Below are positions 35,909-43,838 of a DNA stretch of 64,000 bases, piece after piece (the stretch's first letter is position 1; every line of letters begins with the position of its first letter). The notes beneath the pieces were generated by a model. That model had not been told where the DNA came from. It worked only from the letters and a program-made list of their open reading frames with translations, and did no database searches. Source of the DNA: Halorubrum sp. GN11_10-6_MGM. GTDB lineage: Archaea; Halobacteriota; Halobacteria; Halobacteriales; Haloferacaceae. Both the position numbers and the translations under genes were made by a program. The stretch covers positions 62,001-126,000 of the forward strand of contig NZ_SGUC01000005.1 of the NCBI RefSeq assembly GCF_005435165.1, read 5' to 3'.

Positions 35909-37720
35909 TCACAGCACCGTCCCGTGTTTCTTGTCCGGCAGGTCCTTCCGAACGTCCTCGTAGAAGTCGAACCGCGCGGCCAGTTCGGCGCGGAGGTCGG
36001 AGGGGGGTACGATCTCGTCGATGACGACCTCGCTCGCCATCCGGTGGACGTCGATCCCCTCGCGGTACTCCTCGCGCAGGCGCTCCTCCTCGGCGGCGCG
36101 CTCCTCAGGGTCGTCGATCTCGGCGAGCTTCCGGGCGTAGACGGCGTTGATCGCGGCCTCCGGGCCCATGATCCCGATCTCGCCGGAGGGGAGCCCGATC
36201 ACGCTCTCGGGGTCGTAGGCGGGACCGCCCATCGCGTAGATGCCCGCGCCGTACGCCTTCCGGACGACGACGGTCTGTTTCGGGACCGTCGCCGAGGAGG
36301 TGGCGTAGATCATCTTCTTCCCCTTCTCCAAGATGGCGTCCTTCTCCACCTGCGAGCCGGCCATGAAGCCGGGCGTGTCACAGAGGTACAGGAGGGGGAT
36401 CTCGTAGGCGTCGCAGGTCCAGATGAACTCCGCGGCCTTCTCCGCCGCGTCCGGGAAGATCGCGCCCGACCGCTCGGTCGGCTGGTTGGCGACGACGCCG
36501 ACCGGGCGCCCGTCGATCCGACAGAACGCCGTGACGATCTCCGGTCCGTACCCCTCCTTCAGCTCGAACACCGACTCGGCGTCCGCGATCCGGTCGAGCA
36601 GGTCGTGGGCGTCGTACGGCCGGTTCGGCGCCTCGGGGATCAGCTCGTCGATCCCCGCCGGCGAGAACTTCGGCGGCTTCGTCTCGCGTTTCGGGGGCTT
36701 CTCGCCGGCCCGGTCGGGGAGGTAGCCGATCAGGTCCGCGACCAGCTCGCGGGCGTGCTCCTCGTCGCGCGCGATCAGGTCCGCGGAGCCGGACTCCTCG
36801 GCGTGGACGCGGGGGCCGCCCAGCTCCTCCAGGTCGATCTCCTCGCCGGTGACCATCTCGACCATCCGGGGCGAGGCGATCGCCATCGCGGACATCTCCT
36901 CCACCATGACGGTGAAGTCGGCGAAGACGGGCGTGTAGGCGGCGCCGGCGATACAGGGGCCGTAGAGGACGCAGATCTGCGGCACGGCGCCAGAGAGCAT
37001 CGAGTGGTTGTAGTAGTACTTCCCGATCCCCTCGCGGTTGGCGAAGAAACCGGTCTGCTGGTCGATACGGCCGCCGGAGGAGTCCATCAGGTAGAGGACG
37101 GGGTTCCCCGTCTTCAGCGCGCGCTGTTGCATCCGGAGGAACTTCTCGACGCCCTTCGACGCCATCGACCCCGCCTTCACGGTGAAGTCGTTGGCCATGA
37201 AGTGGACGTCGCGCCCCTCGAACTCCGCCGCGCCCGTCAGGAGGCCGTCGCCCGGCAGTCGGTCGCCGCCCGCCTCGTTCCGTTCCCCGTCGTCGCCGGC
37301 GGGCGCGCTCGGGTGCCAGTCGTCGAACGCGGCGAACTTCCCGTCCTCGAATTTCACGCCCGCGGGGTCGCCGTCCGCCGCGTCCGCGTCGCCGGTCCCC
37401 CGAGTCCCGCCCTCGCCGCCGAACCAGAGGTCGAGGCGGTCGCGGACGAACAGCTTCCCCTGCTCGGAGAGCCGGTCGCGGTACTTCTCCGGGCCGCCCT
37501 CGCGGATGTCGGCTATCTCGTCGCGCAGGTCGCGCTCGCGGTCCGTGGGGCCGAGGTCGTCGTCGAGCGGATAGCTCGTCTCGGGCGGTTCGGCGCTGGC
37601 GACCGGCGTCTCGCCGTCGCCGACGTGGACGTCGACGTCGACGCCGAGGTGTTCCGCGAGCGACACCGCTATCGCCTCGGCCTCCTCGGGGGTCGCCGAC
37701 GCGCCGACGTGGACTTTCAT
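35909..37720 (-). CDS. Acyl-CoA carboxylase carboxyltransferase subunit
   Basis: A 603-residue carboxyltransferase of the PccB/AccD family, which transfers CO2 from carboxybiotin to acetyl- or propionyl-CoA. It starts MKVHVGASATPEEAEAIAVS (37720). The first ~120 residues are a family-specific extension; the two crotonase-like domains follow (HFMANDFTVKAGSMASKGVE, LMDSSGGRIDQQTGFFANRE, LCDTPGFMAGSQVEKDAILE, RKAYGAGIYAMGGPAYDPES). No biotin carboxylase or BCCP gene is adjacent. Might serve propionate/3-hydroxypropionate or amino-acid catabolism. Confidence 0.9.
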   Translation of the reverse strand: MKVHVGASATPEEAEAIAVSLAEHLGVDVDVHVGDGETPVASAEPPETSYPLDDDLGPTDRERDLRDEIADIREGGPEKYRDRLSEQGKLFVRDRLDLWFGGEGGTRGTGDADAADGDPAGVKFEDGKFAAFDDWHPSAPAGDDGERNEAGGDRLPGDGLLTGAAEFEGRDVHFMANDFTVKAGSMASKGVEKFLRMQQRALKTGNPVLYLMDSSGGRIDQQTGFFANREGIGKYYYNHSMLSGAVPQICVLYGPCIAGAAYTPVFADFTVMVEEMSAMAIASPRMVEMVTGEEIDLEELGGPRVHAEESGSADLIARDEEHARELVADLIGYLPDRAGEKPPKRETKPPKFSPAGIDELIPEAPNRPYDAHDLLDRIADAESVFELKEGYGPEIVTAFCRIDGRPVGVVANQPTERSGAIFPDAAEKAAEFIWTCDAYEIPLLYLCDTPGFMAGSQVEKDAILEKGKKMIYATSSATVPKQTVVVRKAYGAGIYAMGGPAYDPESVIGLPSGEIGIMGPEAAINAVYARKLAEIDDPEERAAEEERLREEYREGIDVHRMASEVVIDEIVPPSDLRAELAARFDFYEDVRKDLPDKKHGTVL

Positions 37721-37828
37721 GGACGCAAGATTTGCGGAGAGTCCTAAACAGTTTTCCATGCGGGATTCGGCCCGGACCGGGCGACCGACCGCGCTCCGAC
37801 GGGCGCGTCCCGCCGGCCGCGACGGCGC

Positions 37829-38797
37829 TCAGTCGTCGCCGACGGCCGCTTCCAACCGCTCGATCAGCGCCTCGTTGCCGACGTACAGCGGGACGCGCTG
37901 ATGGACCGCCTCAGGCTCGACGTCGAGGATCGACCCGGCGCCGTCGGAGGAAGCGCCGCCCGCGCGCTCGACGATGTACGCGATCGGGTTCGCCTCGAAC
38001 TGGAGCCGCAGCTTCCCTTCCGGCGCGCTGCGCAGCGCGGGGTACGCGAACACCCCGCCGTAGGTGAGCACTTGGTTCACGTCGCCGACCATCGCCCCGC
38101 CGTACCGGAGCTTCAGGTCGTCCTCGATAGAGCGGGCGAACGCGCGGAAGTCGCTCGGCCAGTCGGGGACGCGCCCGCCGAAGCCGTAGACGGTCGGCGT
38201 CTCCGGAAGCGTCAGGTCGGCCTCGACGACCGAGCGCGAAACCGCCGACCCGTCCTCGTCGCCGCCGTCGCGCTCGACGACCTCCTCGCGGACGCCCGAC
38301 TCGTCGGCGACGATCATCGTCGTGATCGGGCCGTAGAGGACGTATCCGGCGGCGACGAGGTCGCGGCCGCTCGCCGGCAGCGGGGCGTCGTAGATCCCGA
38401 CGACGGTCCCCATCGCGTTGTTCGACCGGAGGTTCGAGGAGCCGTCGAGCGGGTCGATCGCGACCGCGTAGGCGCCGCCGTCGGCCGCGTCGGTGCCTCC
38501 CGCGTCGTCGCTCCCGACCGCGCCGCCCGCGTCGACCGCCTCCTCGCGCTCCTCGCTGACGAACGAGCCGACGCCGTCGATCGCGGTGATCGCCTCGCCG
38601 AGCAGCTCGTCGGCGTACAGGTCGCCCGCCAGCACCGACTCGCCGGAGGCGTTCTCCGTCCCGGCCTCCACGCGGCGGCCGGGGAGCGCGGCGCGGATCT
38701 CGGGAGCCGTCGCCGCCACCGCGTCGAACACCGCCTCGACGGTCGCGTCGACGTCGGGGTCGCCGCCGTCGGCGCGGGGGGCGTGCGGGTCGGCCAT
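37829..38797 (-). CDS. fbp: Fructose-1,6-bisphosphatase class I
   Basis: A 322-residue gluconeogenic phosphatase removing the C1 phosphate of fructose-1,6-bisphosphate. The metal site AIDPLDGSSNLRSNNAMGTV, the sugar site LKLRYGGAMVGDVNQVLTYG and GKLRLQFEANPIAYIVERAG are intact. Two Asp/Gly/Ala-rich stretches (around residues 85-106 and 175-185) are halophilic insertions. It overlaps the upstream class I aldolase by 1 bp, so both gluconeogenic steps are coupled. Confidence 0.95.
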   Translation of the reverse strand: MADPHAPRADGGDPDVDATVEAVFDAVAATAPEIRAALPGRRVEAGTENASGESVLAGDLYADELLGEAITAIDGVGSFVSEEREEAVDAGGAVGSDDAGGTDAADGGAYAVAIDPLDGSSNLRSNNAMGTVVGIYDAPLPASGRDLVAAGYVLYGPITTMIVADESGVREEVVERDGGDEDGSAVSRSVVEADLTLPETPTVYGFGGRVPDWPSDFRAFARSIEDDLKLRYGGAMVGDVNQVLTYGGVFAYPALRSAPEGKLRLQFEANPIAYIVERAGGASSDGAGSILDVEPEAVHQRVPLYVGNEALIERLEAAVGDD

Positions 38798-39600
38798 CAG
38801 TCGGCGCTCTCGGCGACGGCGAGCGCCTCGCCGGGATCGGCCTCCTCGAAGATCACGGCTTCGAGGGCGTCGAGGATGCGCTCGGGGTCGTCGCGCTGGA
38901 AGACGTTTCGGCCGACGGCGATGCCGGTCGCCCCCGCGTCGATGGCGTTCGAGACGTTCCGGAGGAACTCCTCGTCGTCGCGCATCGTCCCGCCGGACAT
39001 CACCACGTCGGCGGGGCCGGCCATCTCGACGGCGTGGCCCATCGCCTCGGCGGAGCCGGGGTACTTCACTTTCACCACGTCGGCGCCGAGCTCTAAGCCC
39101 AGCCGCGCGCCGTACGAGATCACGTCCGGGCTCCCGTCGTTGCGGAGCCCCTGTCCGCGCGGGTACGACCACATGACGACCGCCATGTCGTGCTCGCGGG
39201 CGCCCTCCTGCGCCTCGCGGAACTCCTCGGCCATCTCGACCTCGTGGTTCGACCCGCCGTAGACGGTGAACCCGACCGCGTCGGCGCCCAGCTCCGCCGC
39301 GTACTCGGGGGTACAGTTGACCGCGCTGTCGGGCTCGCCCCGCCAGAGGTTCGAGGTCCCGTTGAGCTTCAACAGGAGGTTCACCTCCTCGTCGTAGTCG
39401 GGGTAGTACGCCTCGGCGAGCCCCTTCTGGACGGCCAGCGAGGTGACCGCCTCGTGGGTGGCGAGCTCGAAGATCCGCTCGGGGTCGGCGGTGTCGGGGT
39501 TCGGCTCGAAGTCGACCGGGCCGTGTTCGATCCCGTGGTCGTACGCGAGGATGAGCGACTTGCCGTCGCGCGAGATGGAGTCGGCGGCGTGAGGAAGCAT
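38797..39600 (-). CDS. Fructose-bisphosphate aldolase class I (archaeal DhnA type)
   Basis: A 267-residue Schiff-base aldolase. DGKSLILAYDHGIEHGPVDF, AVQKGLAEAYYPDYDEEVNL, LNGTSNLWRGEPDSAV and the Lys-containing GADVVKVKYPGS fit the archaeal class I family, which makes fructose-1,6-bisphosphate from triose phosphates (some relatives serve aromatic biosynthesis). The ATG at 39600 (MLPHAADSISRDGKS) lies 27 bp from a tttttacc TATA-like box; the longer frame would need TTG. Overlaps fbp. Confidence 0.9.
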   Translation of the reverse strand: MLPHAADSISRDGKSLILAYDHGIEHGPVDFEPNPDTADPERIFELATHEAVTSLAVQKGLAEAYYPDYDEEVNLLLKLNGTSNLWRGEPDSAVNCTPEYAAELGADAVGFTVYGGSNHEVEMAEEFREAQEGAREHDMAVVMWSYPRGQGLRNDGSPDVISYGARLGLELGADVVKVKYPGSAEAMGHAVEMAGPADVVMSGGTMRDDEEFLRNVSNAIDAGATGIAVGRNVFQRDDPERILDALEAVIFEEADPGEALAVAESAD

Positions 39601-39822
39601 CAGTTCGTAGTTCAATCACATCGGTAAAAAGTACTATGGTCGTTTTAGCGGCCGTAAAGAAACGCGTTCGCGCGTCTCAGCGCCGTTGAAGTGAGTTAGG
39701 CGTGAAATAACTTCTCCCAATGATTACTACTCAGATAGTTAATTATCAGTATTCCGCAACGAATCAAGGCCGTCGTTCTCGAAGGCGCAATACTTACTTC
39801 CCGCGACGCGACACCGGTCCTC

Positions 39823-40680
39823 ATGCGAACGCTCTCCGAGATCGAAGTCGTCGGCGTCGTCGGGGCCGGCACGATGGGCAACGGGATCGCACAGGCCGCA
39901 GCGACGGCGGGCTACGACGTGGTGATGCGCGACGTCGAGCGCGAGTACGTCGAACGCGGCCTCGACAGCGTCGAGGACAGCCTCGACCGGCTGGCCGGAA
40001 AGGACGCGCTCGACGAGGAGCCTGCGGCGATCCGCGACCGGATCGCGGGGACGACCGCCCTCGACGACCTCGCGGACGTCGACGTCGCGGTCGAGGCCGT
40101 GATCGAGGACCTCGACGTGAAGCGGGACGTGTTCGCCGACCTCGACCGCGTCACCGACGACGACGTCGTCCTCGCGACGAACACCTCCACGCTCTCTATC
40201 ACGACGATCGCGAGCGCGACCGACCGCGCGAGCGACGTGGTCGGCCTCCACTTCATGAACCCCGTCCCGATCATGGACGGCGTCGAGGTCGTGGTGGGCG
40301 AGCGCACCGACCCCGCGGTCGTCGACTTCGCGCACGCGTTCGCCGAGGACCTCGGCAAGGAGACGTGGGAGGCCGACGACAAGCCCGGCTTCGTCACCAA
40401 CCGGATCCTGATGCCGTGGATAAACGAGGGGGTCCGCGCGTACGACGAGGGCGTCGCCTCGAAGGCCGACATCGACCGCGGAATGAAGCTCGGTACGAAC
40501 GTTCCGATGGGGCCGCTCGAACTCGCCGACCACATCGGTCTCGACGTTGCGCTCGACGCGAGCGAGACGCTCCACGAGGAGCTCGGCGACCGCTACAAGC
40601 CCGCCTACCTCCTCAAGCGCAAGGTCGAGGCCGGCGACCTCGGGAAGAAGACCGGGCGCGGGTTCTACGAGTACGAGTAG
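39823..40680 (+). CDS. hbd: 3-hydroxyacyl-CoA (3-hydroxybutyryl-CoA) dehydrogenase
   Basis: A 285-residue NAD-dependent enzyme of beta-oxidation/polyhydroxyalkanoate-type metabolism. VGVVGAGTMGNGIAQAAATA is the NAD site, catalytic His is in VVGLHFMNPVPIMDGVEVVV, and GFVTNRILMPWINEGVRAYD and GTNVPMGPLELADHIGLDVA are the C-domain. TATA-like atacttac (39789-39796) gives a leaderless start. Divergent from the aldolase-fbp pair. Confidence 0.95.
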   Translation: MRTLSEIEVVGVVGAGTMGNGIAQAAATAGYDVVMRDVEREYVERGLDSVEDSLDRLAGKDALDEEPAAIRDRIAGTTALDDLADVDVAVEAVIEDLDVKRDVFADLDRVTDDDVVLATNTSTLSITTIASATDRASDVVGLHFMNPVPIMDGVEVVVGERTDPAVVDFAHAFAEDLGKETWEADDKPGFVTNRILMPWINEGVRAYDEGVASKADIDRGMKLGTNVPMGPLELADHIGLDVALDASETLHEELGDRYKPAYLLKRKVEAGDLGKKTGRGFYEYE

Positions 40681-40703
40681 CCGAAATCGGCCCTACGAAG
40701 GGA

Positions 40704-41384
40704 TCACGCGCCCTTCGCGTCGCCGTCGCGGTCGTCGCCCGCGGTCCACCGACGCGCGCCGGGTAGCAGTCCGACCAGCTTCGTCACGTAGCCGAACCGG
40801 AACAGGCCGAGCTGCGAGAGCGCCCCGAGGACGAACACCGCGAGGAACGCGGGCGCGGAGAGGTCGAAGAGGAGGGGCTCCACCGTCGTCTCCGCCGCGG
40901 CCGTCTCGAAGGCCGCGGGCGTGAGCGACCGCGAGGCGAACGCCGCGCCGATGAGCGCGGTCGAGACCACGAGCGTCGTGCGCGTGAGGACGAACCCGAA
41001 CAGCGCGCCGACCGCGACGCCCGCGAGCGTCGCGCCGACGAGCAGCGCGGTCCCCTCGATCCCCGCCGCGTCGGCCGCGTAGAAGGGGCCGACCGCGAAC
41101 CGCCCGGCGAACCCGCCGACGACCGCGCCGATCCCCAGCACCGCGAACGAGAGCCCGGCGTACGCGAGGAAGCCGCCGAGGAGGCCGCCGACGCCGACCG
41201 CGCCGGCGGTCAGGACCGCGCCGTCGACCGCGATCAGGCCGACGACGTTCGGCGCGAGGAGGTAGCCGGCGCCGGCGCCGACGAGCAGCCCCGTCAGCGT
41301 CACCGCGTAGACGGAGACCGCCGCGCCGACGAACGCGAGCGCGAGCCCCGCGAGGACCAGACCGCCGTTGAGTGGGGTGAGCAT
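40704..41384 (-). CDS. Multi-span membrane protein of unknown function
   Basis: A 226-residue Gly/Ala/Val/Leu-rich protein with about six or seven hydrophobic segments up to residue ~205 and a basic-acidic tail (GARRWTAGDDRDGDAKGA). Glycine-rich helices (VGVGGLLGGFLAYAGLSFAV) suggest tight packing. No transporter signature seen. Confidence 0.75.
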   Translation of the reverse strand: MLTPLNGGLVLAGLALAFVGAAVSVYAVTLTGLLVGAGAGYLLAPNVVGLIAVDGAVLTAGAVGVGGLLGGFLAYAGLSFAVLGIGAVVGGFAGRFAVGPFYAADAAGIEGTALLVGATLAGVAVGALFGFVLTRTTLVVSTALIGAAFASRSLTPAAFETAAAETTVEPLLFDLSAPAFLAVFVLGALSQLGLFRFGYVTKLVGLLPGARRWTAGDDRDGDAKGA

Positions 41385-41463
41385 ACGCTACCGTGGCGGT
41401 CGCTGGTACTTAAATTGTCGAGAGAGAGGCGACGGGATGGCTCCCGGACGCGTGGCGACCGCC

Positions 41464-41742
41464 TCACCGCGCCCGGCTCGCCGCCTGCCGGTCGAGGTAG
41501 CGCGTGTACCCGCCGACGGCGAGGCCGAAGCCGACGACGAGCAGGACGAACCCGAGGAAGCGGCTCGTCCCGACGGTCATCACCGCGAGGACGACCCCGA
41601 ACAGTAGCGCGAAGACGCCGGCGACGACCACGCCGACATCCAGCAGCGGGGACGGCTGGATCGCGCGGCAGTGCGGACAGATCCGCGCGTCGGTCGGGAT
41701 CGGCTCGCGGCAGTCGACGCAGCGGACGCGGTCGCCGGACAC
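41464..41742 (-). CDS. Zinc-ribbon plus two-span membrane protein
   Basis: A 92-residue protein with an N-terminal ribbon (CVDCREPIPTDARICPHCRA, four Cys) and two membrane helices (about residues 33-55 and 59-80), ending YLDRQAASRAR. A GTG start at 41742. Such ribbon-membrane proteins are frequent and uncharacterised in haloarchaea. Confidence 0.75.
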   Translation of the reverse strand: MSGDRVRCVDCREPIPTDARICPHCRAIQPSPLLDVGVVVAGVFALLFGVVLAVMTVGTSRFLGFVLLVVGFGLAVGGYTRYLDRQAASRAR

Positions 41743-41901
41743 GTGGGGCGGTTCGGCCGCGACCGGTTTGGCTCTGTTGACTGCGCGGGAGCCGGTAGGA
41801 CGTGTCTGCTAATCGGACTGGTGTGTCATACAGTGCTCGCCGGAACGGATGATTTTCGGCTGGCCGCATATTTATATGACCATCGCAAAATACAAACTAA
41901 A

Positions 41902-42315
41902 ATGTCGAAACGAAGACGCCGTGAGGTCCTCGGAGCCCTCGCGGTGGCCCTCACTGCCGGCTGTGTTTCGGACGACGAACCGCGGGTGGAAATTCGCGAG
42001 ATAGACGTGGTGAATCTGCGGGAGGAAAGTGTGGAGGTTACGGTGGTTGCGGAGCGAGTCGACGAGACGGTATACGAAGATACGTTCGAATTTAGCCCGA
42101 AGCAAGGCGGATCGACCGATGGGGTACATTTAGAGGAGGATTGGATGAGTGGTGAGGGAGACCTGGAAGTCACGATAGCTGCTGATTCGATCGACGAAGC
42201 CAGTCTGTCCACGGAGAGTTTGGCGCAAGACCGTGAGGACGACGAGTGTGTCTCTGTATTCAGTACCGTCGACGAGAACGGCGTCGGCGTGTACTACGCT
42301 GAAATTGAGTGCTGA
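41902..42315 (+). CDS. Small secreted lipoprotein, AT-richer than its neighbours
   Basis: A 137-residue protein starting MSKRRRREVLGALAVALTAG with a basic, Tat-like n-region and lipobox LTAGC at residue 21, so likely a membrane lipoprotein. The mature part is all acidic beta-type sequence (EVTVVAERVDETVYEDTFEF) without a known domain. Two Cys near the C-terminus (DECVSVF, EIEC) may form a disulfide. TATA tttatatg at 41870-41877 gives a leaderless ATG. Codon use includes ATA, GTA and TTA, unusual for this window. Confidence 0.8.
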   Translation: MSKRRRREVLGALAVALTAGCVSDDEPRVEIREIDVVNLREESVEVTVVAERVDETVYEDTFEFSPKQGGSTDGVHLEEDWMSGEGDLEVTIAADSIDEASLSTESLAQDREDDECVSVFSTVDENGVGVYYAEIEC

Positions 42316-42363
42316 CGGCTCGCGAAACGAGCGCAGGGGGCGGATTTTCGCCGTCTCCCTCGC

Positions 42364-43680
42364 TCAGTCCGCGCCCGCCGCCGCGGCCGGCTCGTCTTCC
42401 ACGTCCAGCGTCTCCTCCACCTGCGTGACCACCGCGAACAGCGCGAGCGCGGCGGCCGCGGCGCCGACCGCGAAGGGGACGACGAAGCCGAAGCCGTAGA
42501 GCCACCCGGACGCCAGCGGGCCGAGGGCGACCCCGAAGCCGAACCCCATCGTGAGCACCGAGAGCGTGGTCCCGGACTCGCCCTCGCGGGCGAGGTCGCC
42601 GGCGAGCGCGAGCGACGGGGCGAACACGCACGCGACCGCGACCCCCTGCCCGAGCCGGACGAGCATCATCAGCGCGGGCTCCGTCACGATCCCCTGAAAG
42701 AGCGTCGTCGGGATCAACAGGAGGAACCCGGCGACGAGGAACGGACGGCGACCGATCCGGTCGCTGGCGCGTCCCACCGGGACTTGGAAGATCACGTTGG
42801 CGATCGTCACGGCCGCGAACTGCGCGCCGAACCACACGGGCGGCTGGTCCAGCCGGACGTTCACCTGGTTCTGGAGCGTCGCGAACAACGCGATGCACGC
42901 GCCCATCGCGACGGTGGCGAGCCCGAGCGTGAACACGGGGTCGAGCAGGCGGTCCTCGCCGCGGACCCGGATCGAGACGTCGTCGCCCGCCTCGGCGGTG
43001 TCGTCGGCGTCGCGGACGAGCAGGAACACGAGGGCGAAGCTGAGGTACGCCCCCGCGCAGGCTGCGACGAAGGCGGCGTCGAAACCGTCGAGGACCGGGA
43101 GCCCGACCGGCGAGAGGTCGTACGGGCCGGCCTCGACGACGGCGCCCGCGAGGACCGGACCGAAGCCGAATCCGATGAGCCGGAAGGTGTTGTACACGCC
43201 GAAGTTCCCGCCGCGGTCGGCGTCGCCCGCGGCGTACTCGTTCACCAGCGCGACCGTCGCGGGGATGATGAGCGCCGCCCCGAGCCCCTGTATCGCCCGC
43301 AGCGCGACGAGCGCCGGGTAGCTCGTCGCGACCGTGTACAGGCCGCTCGCGGTGCCGAGGAGGAGGATGCCGGCGAGGACGAAGGGTCGTCTCCTGCCGA
43401 CGCGGTCGGAGAGGCGTCCGGTGAACGGCTGCGAGAGGCTGTTGAGGAAGCCGAACAGCGAGAGGACGATCCCGATGAGCAGGGGTTCGGTCAGCGTGAC
43501 CGCGGCCGCGCCGACGCCGACCTCGGCGCCGAGCAGCGACTCGATATCGACGAGGTCGCTGGTGATGTACAGCGGGAGGACGACGATGAGAAAGGAGTTC
43601 CCGGCCGCGCCGACCATCCGCGCGAGCGCCAGCACGATCACGCGCCGGTCGGTCTCGGCGATATCGGTGAGCGACCCCAT
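42364..43680 (-). CDS. MFS transporter
   Basis: A 438-residue, 12-span major facilitator. The motif-A loops GRLSDRVGRRRPFVLAG (after helix 2) and GRASDRIGRRPFLVAG (after helix 8) mark both halves; the central loop is acidic (VRDADDTAEAGDDVSIRVRG). Resembles multidrug-efflux types, but the substrate cannot be told. TATA-like tttattc about 27 bp upstream of the ATG. Confidence 0.92.
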   Translation of the reverse strand: MGSLTDIAETDRRVIVLALARMVGAAGNSFLIVVLPLYITSDLVDIESLLGAEVGVGAAAVTLTEPLLIGIVLSLFGFLNSLSQPFTGRLSDRVGRRRPFVLAGILLLGTASGLYTVATSYPALVALRAIQGLGAALIIPATVALVNEYAAGDADRGGNFGVYNTFRLIGFGFGPVLAGAVVEAGPYDLSPVGLPVLDGFDAAFVAACAGAYLSFALVFLLVRDADDTAEAGDDVSIRVRGEDRLLDPVFTLGLATVAMGACIALFATLQNQVNVRLDQPPVWFGAQFAAVTIANVIFQVPVGRASDRIGRRPFLVAGFLLLIPTTLFQGIVTEPALMMLVRLGQGVAVACVFAPSLALAGDLAREGESGTTLSVLTMGFGFGVALGPLASGWLYGFGFVVPFAVGAAAAALALFAVVTQVEETLDVEDEPAAAAGAD

Positions 43681-43838
43681 TCACTACGGGTTCGGAGCGG
43701 AGAATAAAGGCGCTTGTGAACGGCGGGAGTCGATCCGGTTCCGGACGGATCCCGGGTCGCCCGCGAGACCGACCGAGTCGGGAGGTCGCCGGCGAGACTA
43801 AGCCGGGCGGGGGAGAGGTCGCCGGCGGCGTCGGGGGG

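Noticed and set aside
35690-37747. 685-codon plus-strand frame
   Set aside because: Antisense shadow of the carboxyltransferase gene; it has no domain, whereas the minus strand gives a complete enzyme.
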